Source: Draconibacterium orientale (GTDB taxonomy: Bacteria; Bacteroidota; Bacteroidia; Bacteroidales; UBA1556). From it: a DNA stretch of 22,437 bases. The notes below the pieces were generated by a model. The model had not been told where the DNA came from, did not search any database, and worked only from the letters and a program-made list of their open reading frames with translations. The stretch lies in the NCBI GenBank assembly GCA_022736595.1, contig DZDC01000032.1:1-22437 (forward strand). The letters are read 5' to 3'. Position numbers and translations under genes: made by a program. Shown piece after piece: positions 7,548 to 16,500 of this stretch (its first letter is position 1; each line of letters begins with the position of its first letter).

Positions 7548-7575
7548 TTACAAAATAGTTTGCACTATTTTGTAA
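7548..7575. repeat. perfect hairpin just after the giant gene's stop
   Basis: TTACAAAATAGT (7548-7559) and ACTATTTTGTAA (7564-7575) form a perfect 12-bp stem around the 4-base loop TTGC. It begins 12 bases after the giant gene's stop codon and precedes the intrinsic terminator. With no T tract it is not a terminator itself. It may protect the 3' end of a very long mRNA or bind a protein. Confidence 0.6.
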
Positions 7576-7587
7576 ATACAATTGGTA

Positions 7588-10500
7588 TTATTGGTTAACA
7601 ACCATTTTATAGGTAATGCGCTCGCCTTGGAACATCACGGTGTAGTAATAAACCCCTGAAGCCAATTTTTGAGCATTCACTTCGATGCTGTTGTTGCCAG
7701 TGACTGCGTCACGGGTTTCGGCAATAAGCACCTGACCCATTAGGTTACGAAGTTCAAAACTTACCTCTCCACTACGTGGAACAAAATATCCAATATGCAC
7801 CATGCCATGAGCAGGGTTGGGTTGGTTTTGATCTACTGTGAAAGGAGCAGCTTCAATTCCATTAACATTAACATCGTACATGCCAAACAAGGTAATGCAA
7901 GTGTTATCATTATTAGGATTGGGATCGCCTGGCATGATAATCTTACCACACAAGAGGTAGTTATTTATAGGACAATGGAAGGTGGTATTGAAAGTATAAT
8001 CGAGGGAGTCGCCTACGGCTATTGTACCTGAATAAACTTCACTTGCATACGGACTTCCGTTGATAAGATACTGAACTGGAATATTACTTATAGCATCTGT
8101 ACCTAAGTTTTTGATGCGTAAGGTAACTGTGGTAGCATAAGTTACCTTGGTAGTATCGGCCCAGCGAGGATTCACAGTAATGTAGGACGCATAAGCTTCA
8201 ATATTAGGAGCGGTAACATTAAAGTTAGCGCAAGCGGTATCGTTATGCTCGTATGTGTCATTGGGTAATGTAGTCCAGGCACAAAGCTCGTAGTTGGTTA
8301 CTGGGCTTTGGAATGTTGCAGGGAAGGTGAAACTGTGTGTAGCACCAGAAGCTAAGCCACCACTAATATTAGCAGTACCCGTAACAGGAGTTCCACCATT
8401 TACACTGTACTTCACAGGGATAGACATCAAGGTATTGCTTCCATTGTTGCGAAGGGTAACGGTTACGATGTTATTGTTGGAGCCCATAACTGTACTAGCC
8501 ACAGGAGCATCAATTGAAATAACACTTGCATCATAAGGAATTACAGGAAGCAATATTCTTGGATCGTCAAAGGCAAAACCATCGGCGTTGCTACTTGCAT
8601 CGCTATAGAAGTTCAATTTGAACTGAATAGGATCTGATGCATTATTAAACTGGGTTAGTTGATAGGTAGCTTCTACCCAACCATTACTGTTACCTGCCCA
8701 ATAATGTAAACCTCCGCCAGAAGTGTTGTACCAATTGGTAGCAAGCGAATCATCTTTGTATCCCAAGGTAATCCATGTGGAGCCACCATTAGTAGAATAC
8801 TGCATGGTTACCCGTTCGCCAGCGGCTAAGTTGTAGTTGATCCAGAATTTCAACGTCGTACCAGTAGTACCAGAGAAGTTGACAAATGGACTCAAAAGGG
8901 ACTCATTGACGTTGTTTGAATAATTAGTACTTAACTTGGTCATCCATGCATTGGGTGTGCTATGAGCAGTAGTAATGATGGTTCCTTGAGGAGTTCCCAA
9001 TTCCCATTCGGTACCCGAGGGTATCCATTTACTAGGAGCATTATCAAAGTCTTCAATGTAATCTGGAGTTACTGTTGATAAGCCGCCATAGTACATGGCA
9101 ATGGTATCGTTGGTTTGGTTGCTATCGTTTGCCATTACCACATAAGCTTTGATAAGGTTTGCTCCAATCAAGGCTGTGAAAGAAGTGCTGAAGGTAATAC
9201 TTGAGGTATCACCAGGCGATAACATGCCGGCCCAGCTTTGAGTCACGGGGGTACTACCTGCATAAATGTAGGTAAAGTCAAGATTGGTTAGGGTATCGAA
9301 ACCCAAGTTTTTGAACCTTACTTTCACATCAATGCTGTTTCCAGCAGGACCGTAGTTAATGCTTGGGCTCAGGAATTGCTTCATGGCTACATCCCACTGT
9401 TTTGGAGTAAATTCATAAGCTCCAATATCGGGAGTTAAAGTATCGCGTAAATTTCCATCTTGATCCATAGTTACATAACTTACCGGAGTTGCGTTGGCAT
9501 TTAGATTTACAGACGTTGCATGTAAGTCGTGTGTTCCTATAAAATCAGGATTTGCACTTACTGAATTGGCATCTTTACCACTTGCTGACTGTAAAGCTGC
9601 GAGGTTGGCCACATTGGCGCCCCAATAACCTAAAGTTGCACCTGAAACATAGAAGTTGTTATAATCGCTGACCGTAATGGCGCTGGCAGTACCATTATAA
9701 ATGGCCTGACCATTGCCAAAACCAACAAAATTATTATTAAGTAACTTATTATTACCTCCTCCAGAATTATAAAAACCTCTTGAATTAGAATTAGAATGTA
9801 CATGGAAAGTATTGTTTACAAAGTATTGGTAGGTACTTGAATAATTATAAACACCATAGCTATAACTTGCTGAGCTTGGACAGATAATGCTAACACTATT
9901 GTTAAAGATTGTATTGGGAGCACTGACAGTTCCTGTATTAGAATTAAAATATAGGCCAAAGGCTGAAGTGGTAGGATTGATGTTGATATCATTACCCGAT
10001 ATTACATTAGGCCCAGTTGAATAATAGCTATAAATGCCATAACCAAAAGTAAAGCCAGAACCGTTTTCGAGATAGTTATCCGAAATAACAAATTTATTAC
10101 TGTAGTAATTATAAATACCGTAGTTACGGAAGCCGTTAAAGATATTCTTAGTAATGGTATAATAATTAAGTGACCCTAATGAAGTACCATACAAGTACAT
10201 AGAAGCATAGCCCCCATTCATAACGTTGTTATGGAATGTGATATTGCTACTTTTAGTGGTATAAACCGGTGTACTGGCATTAGTGATATATTCAGGAGCT
10301 TCTAAAATACAACCTTCAATGGTGATGTATTTAGCATCGTTTTCAATCACTACTACACGACCTGCATTGGCAACATTCGACTGAAGCTTCATACTGCGCA
10401 AGGTCACATATTTAGTTCCATTAAAACGTACAATATAGTTCTTAGAGACAATAGAACTAAAACTCAAGGTCACTGAGGTACTATCCAAGTTAGCACTTTG

Positions 10501-13500
10501 GAATACCACGGTTGATGAATCAGTTACGCCAGAAATTACTCCAAATTCAATTTGTGTATTGTAAATACCAGGAGCTACATTGATTACCACATGGCTATCT
10601 ACCCCACAAGCCATCAACTTGATTCGCGCTTGGTTAAAGTCAATAAAATCGCTTGAAGCAGTTCCCAAGGTATAATTACCTCTCATAGGACCATTGCAAC
10701 CAATTACTGTGTATTTAATGGTATCGTTATGATTGTTTTCATCGGCAACGCTGTTAGGATTTGAGCTCCAAACTTTGAAATCGTAGAAAGCTGTCATTAC
10801 GTTAAAATTGCCTATCGTAACCGTATCTTGTTTAAGTCCTGATGCAATGGAACCACTGAAAGCAAATGGAGCTTGAGGTACATTATTCACCGACCAATTG
10901 ATGGTGGTGGAAGTAATGGTATTCAATCCCATATTGCGTAAACTCACTTTAACAGGATTTAGGCCTACCATTGTGGGGTTCACAGGACTATCGAAACGAT
11001 AAACTGCCAAATCGATATTCTTAGGATCATATTCCGAAGCACCAAGGTCAGGATTGGTTATATTACGCAAATTCTTGTCGATATCTTTAGGTACTTCAGA
11101 ACTCAATGCAACCCCTTTGTTGTTAAGATCGATTGAAAACGTTCTAAGATTGTCGTTAGAAAGGAAGTCAGGATTAAAAGAAATGGATTGAAGATCGGTT
11201 CCTTGAGTTTTCAAAGAATCTAAATTAGCTCTATCACCATTCCAATAAGCCAAATTATTATTAGCAGCAAAGAGATTGTTCTTATTACTTCCTACCACAA
11301 CTGAAGGCGTTCCGATATAATAAGCATAGCCTCTTTCTGCATAGATATTATTATTAACCAAGGTTAAATTTGTACCTGCTGATTGATAAAGACCGCGATC
11401 GGCAGCAGCATTATTTACCATATTAATGGAGTTGTGAGCAAACAAAGAATTGTTGTAATTGTATAAATATACTCCATAACTTGTTCCAATACCACCATCA
11501 ATGGTTATTGCATTATTAGCAACCCGCTTAGTATAATTATTGGAGGTTACTGATCCATTAGATAGATATAAACCATATCCATAGATTGCTGGTGTCATTA
11601 TAATTTCATTACCTATAACCTCTTGGTAGTTCTGAGAATAGTAAACCATCATACCCCTTGGATTGGTATTACTATTAGAGCCATTTCTTATTTTATTATA
11701 ATTTAAAATCAAAGAATCTTGATTATAGCTATAGATACCATAATAGTAAAAATCACTAATTTGATTTCCAACTACTTCAAATCCCTTTTCGGCATAAGCA
11801 CTTGTACCATAGAGATAGATTCCATAGTAGCCATTCTTCACAATATTGTTATAGATTTTGTTATCTATACCGTTGGAAGTGGAGTAATCATAAATAGGAA
11901 TTTGCGATGAAGAAGTTGCACCAACAGTCGAGCTAATAATACAATTTTCAATGGTATTAAAAGAAGCATTGTCATAATACACTACAGTATTGGCATAAGT
12001 TCCATTTCCTTTGATAGAAAGGTTACGCACTTTATAGTAATTACCTCCATAAAAAATAGCCACATAATTATTGGTGGAGGAAGGAGCCGTAAAGTCGATT
12101 AAAACACTGGTACTATCTAAATTAGCTGACTGGAAAGTGACTGTATTGATTTCGCTCATACCATCCACTTCTTGCATCACTAATTGTTCGTTGTAGGTTC
12201 CCGCTTGAATATTAAACACAACTGGACTGCAAACGCCTGCAGCCAATAAAGTATTGGTTGCATTGTTAAGAGTGGTAAAATCACCCGTAGTCCCGATGGT
12301 ATAGGAACCATGCATACAAGCTCTAACAGAACTAGAAATAGTATCGTTCAAGTTAACTCCAGCAGTAGGAATGTTATTGGCATTAATAACCCAAGCTCTA
12401 ATTGTGTTATTTCCTGGAGTAAAAGTATCAGTGTAAATGATAATTGGAGTGCTCACTGCAAATTGCGCCAAATTACCTACCCAATTGAAGGTGTCTTTAA
12501 CCATATTATTACGTTCATAAACGATAGAAGCACTGGTTAAATTACTGGTACCGTAGTTTTTAATGGTGACAATTACTGGAGTAGGTGTATTTTCGCTAAC
12601 TCCTCCAATAGGGCTAATAAAAGCTTCGGCTCCAGCATCTACTGCAGGAGGTGAACTAACAATTGCAGCCAATGGAATTCGATTGCTGGTACAACCTGAT
12701 CCCACAATATTAAATTTAATATTGGGGCGCAAAGTATAAACATTGGAAGGATTAGTAGCCGACGCACAAACCCCTGTTGCATCGGCATGAGTGTTTGATG
12801 CTACATTATTAGTAAATGTTGTACAAAAAATTTGAGCGTTTCCATTTGAAACATAGGAGGAATTATTGGAACATACCTGAACCACAATATTTGAAACTCC
12901 ATCCCATAAAAAGGGTGTACTAAATATATGTTGATTCCATCCGCCCACAGGCTGATAACCAGAAGATGTGTAAACTGTAACCAAACCACTCGTAATATAC
13001 GGACTTGAAGTAGAAAATGAAGATGTGGTAGTATTTCCAATCTTAATTTCAAAATTTTGAAGAATAGGACAGGAATTAACTGCACTTACATTAAATGCTA
13101 AGCTAAGAATGGGGCCACTGGAATAACCCAGCGAAGTTAATTCTGTAGCAGTGTAGATATACTGCTCTTTATTTCCCCAATACCAATTGGCATAAGGAGA
13201 TGGGTAGGAAGATGGGGAGGCGTTTGTGGTAGTTCCATTTCCTAGTTCCACAATACCACCTGTTCCTACTACGGCTTGTACATAGAAAGTATCGCTAGCC
13301 CACATCGGTCCTACCATTACTGGACTTCCTGTGGCAAATTCAATAGTATCGTTTACCATATCATTGGTATTATACCAACTCACTGTGTCATTGCTCGTTG
13401 CAGAAAGTGAGGCATAGGTTCCATAGGTTACAGACAATGGCGAAACCACTGTTGGATTAGCAGGGGTGTACAGTACCTCAAATTCTTCATTAAAGATACT

Positions 13501-16500
13501 ATCATTTAGATGATATGGGTCACCAACAATCATCACATAAGCATCAATAAGGAAGGTAGTATCATCAGTTGCAGCAAACATATTTACTGGTGTAGTAAAA
13601 GTATAGCTTACCGTAGCTCCACTACCCACCACGGCTGAAATGGTTTCGGGGGTAATCCAAGCATTGTTATTGATGCGATACGAAGCTTGATAAGTGGTAG
13701 GTGTATTTCCATAACCCTGGTTATAGAAAGTGATGGTAATAGATTCGGAATTGGTAACACCACAACCTTCAGGAGCTTGGATATCGGTAATTCCTAAGTC
13801 GGCAATGGGAATATTTAATACATTGATAGTTGCAGTATCTTTGTTACTAAAACAACCATTAGTAGTCTGAGCTGCAATATAGTATGAAATGGTATCAAAA
13901 AGAACCGGTGTTGTAAAAACACTACCACTGGAAATAGGGGTGGTTGAACTGGGTGAACTATACCAGAATATGCTACCATTTCCAGTAGCGGTTAAAGACC
14001 CCGTTGATGCATAATTAGTAGAAGAGTCACTTACAATAGGACTCGCAGGAGTGATGTAGCTATTTATATTCTGCATTGTGGTGTCGTTGTCGCTAAATGC
14101 ATCACCACTAATATTCACTACATACTTAATATTAAATATCGTATCTACCAATGTTGAAATATCAAGTTGAGTACTAAAAGTATAAGTAATCGAATCCAAA
14201 GGATTAATGGTATCGTTAACATTTTCACTCACCCAATTAGTTCCATCAATTGAATATTTCAATGCAAAATTTCCTTTAACAGTATCTGAACCCAAATTTT
14301 GAGCAATTACTGTCACATCAATAAATGTTGTACTACAATAAGTTGTTGATATATCAAATCCATAAGCTACAAGGTCTTTGCTGGCTGGAGTAAACTCATC
14401 GGCTCCCATATCCGGAGCAAGGGTATCTCTCATTTCACCATCCACATCCAACAATACATTGGGTCTTGGAATACCGGCTCCATTTACAGCACCTGCACGG
14501 GTATGCAAATTAGTAGCCGAAGCAAAGTTATTTGGCTCACTGATTGAAAGGACATCCTTACCTGTTGCGGCTATATAGCTTGCTAAGTCTGCCTTTGCTG
14601 AGCTGTTGTAGTAAGCAAAATAACTTCCTGTTGTATAATAATTATTGTAATCGCTTTCTTCAATGCTTGTGGTACCACCTTGGTATACTGAGTATCCGTT
14701 TTTAGCATCAAAAATATTATTATGTACTCTCAGGTTTCCGCCATAATTAGGGTAGAATGCTCTGCTCGATACACCAGAACCATTTAGAATTACAACAGTA
14801 TTGTTAGTAATATCTAAATAGTAAGAATAGGAGGTATAAAGTCCATAGTTTGTACCGGTTCCATTAGTAATATTAATGATATTATTGGAGAAATTGCCCC
14901 GAGCCAATGCAGTACCATCACAATTATAAAAATAAGCCCCGTAATTGGTTGTTGAACCTTTTGCAGTGAGAATATTTCCGGAAATATCTATCTTATTATC
15001 TCCAAAAGCTATGTACATACCGTATTGGTATGCGGAAGCATTACTTGCGGTTAAAATATTATTTCTAAAAATAATAGAATCATTGTAATAGAGGTAGGTT
15101 CCGTAATTATAGTAGTTATTAAAGGTATTACCAATAATTTGGTTTCCTTTTGCTAAACTTGCCGAGCTTGAACCACGGCCATAAATTCCATAATAACCAT
15201 TATTAAAAGTATTATTAATAAACTTGTTATAATTATTCGAAGAAGAATTGTAATAAATTCCTGCAAAACTTGACCCTGTGGATTCAACCAACCCAAATAA
15301 ACAACCTTGAACCGTGTTGTAACTTGCATTTACACCGAGATAGACGCCATAACCTATTCCACTTCCTGTTGATACAAACTTTATTCCTTTAATGGTCACA
15401 TAATTTGCATTGGTCAGATGTATTAGACTTGGATTGACAGCACTGGTGGCATAAGTAAACACAACCAAATTACTATCGCCGGAAAGGCTTTTAATGGTTA
15501 AAGTATTGGATTGATTTAAACCAGGCGTATTTATAAGTTTAATATTTGCGTTATAGCTACCGTTTTCAACATTGATTACCACAGGACCGCAAATACCGTA
15601 TTTACTAATCAAACTCATCAATGCATTTGCGTCAGTGAAATCTGCTGAGGCGCTACTTCCTAAAATATAGGTACCGCCAGGCAAACCGTAGCTATAATCA
15701 GCTACCATTAAAGTGTCATCCATAGGATTTTGGTCAGCCACTGCATTGGGTAAAGAACTCCAAAATTTAACACTATAAATATGATTTGCTAAGAACTCAT
15801 TGGTATCAATAGTTAAAATAGTATCAAGACCAGGCAATAGCGAACCCGCATAAGTGAATTGAGGTTGTAAAACACCATCGATGGACCAATTTACTTTTAC
15901 ACTTGTAATTGTATTAATGCCATAGTTTTTAAGTTTTACCTTAATTAATAAAGTGTCTCCGCTGCAACTTTGTGTTGGACGAACCCATTGTTGAATACCC
16001 GCATTATTGGAATACAACATATATTCGTCGGCTCCAATATCTGGAGTGGTAGAACTTCTTGGTTGCATATCAATATCATAAGGAACTAAGGTATCCGGGG
16101 TAGCTGCATTGTTCATACCAATAGACGAACTATGCAAATTGGTATTAGAAAGATATTCAGGGTTAACATTAATTGAATATGAATCCATTAAACTTGCAGC
16201 TTTAAGATCGGCTAAGGTTGCCTGCGCACTTCCCCCCCAATAAGCTAATGCACTTCCATTGGTGTAATAATTGTTGTAATTGTTCTCAATAACATTATTT
16301 ACAGCATTATAGTATCCGGCATAGTTTATTGAACTTCCACTTCCAAAAGCAGCAAAACTATTGTTTTTAAAACGAATTTTAATTGTATTTAAAGTGGAAT
16401 TAGATTGGTAAAGAGCATAGTTTATACTCGAGCCTCCTCCAACATATACGGAATTATTAGAATAAATACTTCCTTGAGTATTGTACGAATAAAGCCCATA

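Noticed and set aside
7375..7581. A 68-codon minus-strand frame as an intact small gene
   Set aside because: It begins within one hairpin and runs through the terminator, so it cannot be a normal gene; only its 3' part looks protein-like and is reported as a remnant.
12801..13085. A 94-codon minus-strand frame overlapping the giant gene in another reading frame
   Set aside because: The giant gene's frame is continuous across it and carries domain sequence; the second frame has no recognisable features.
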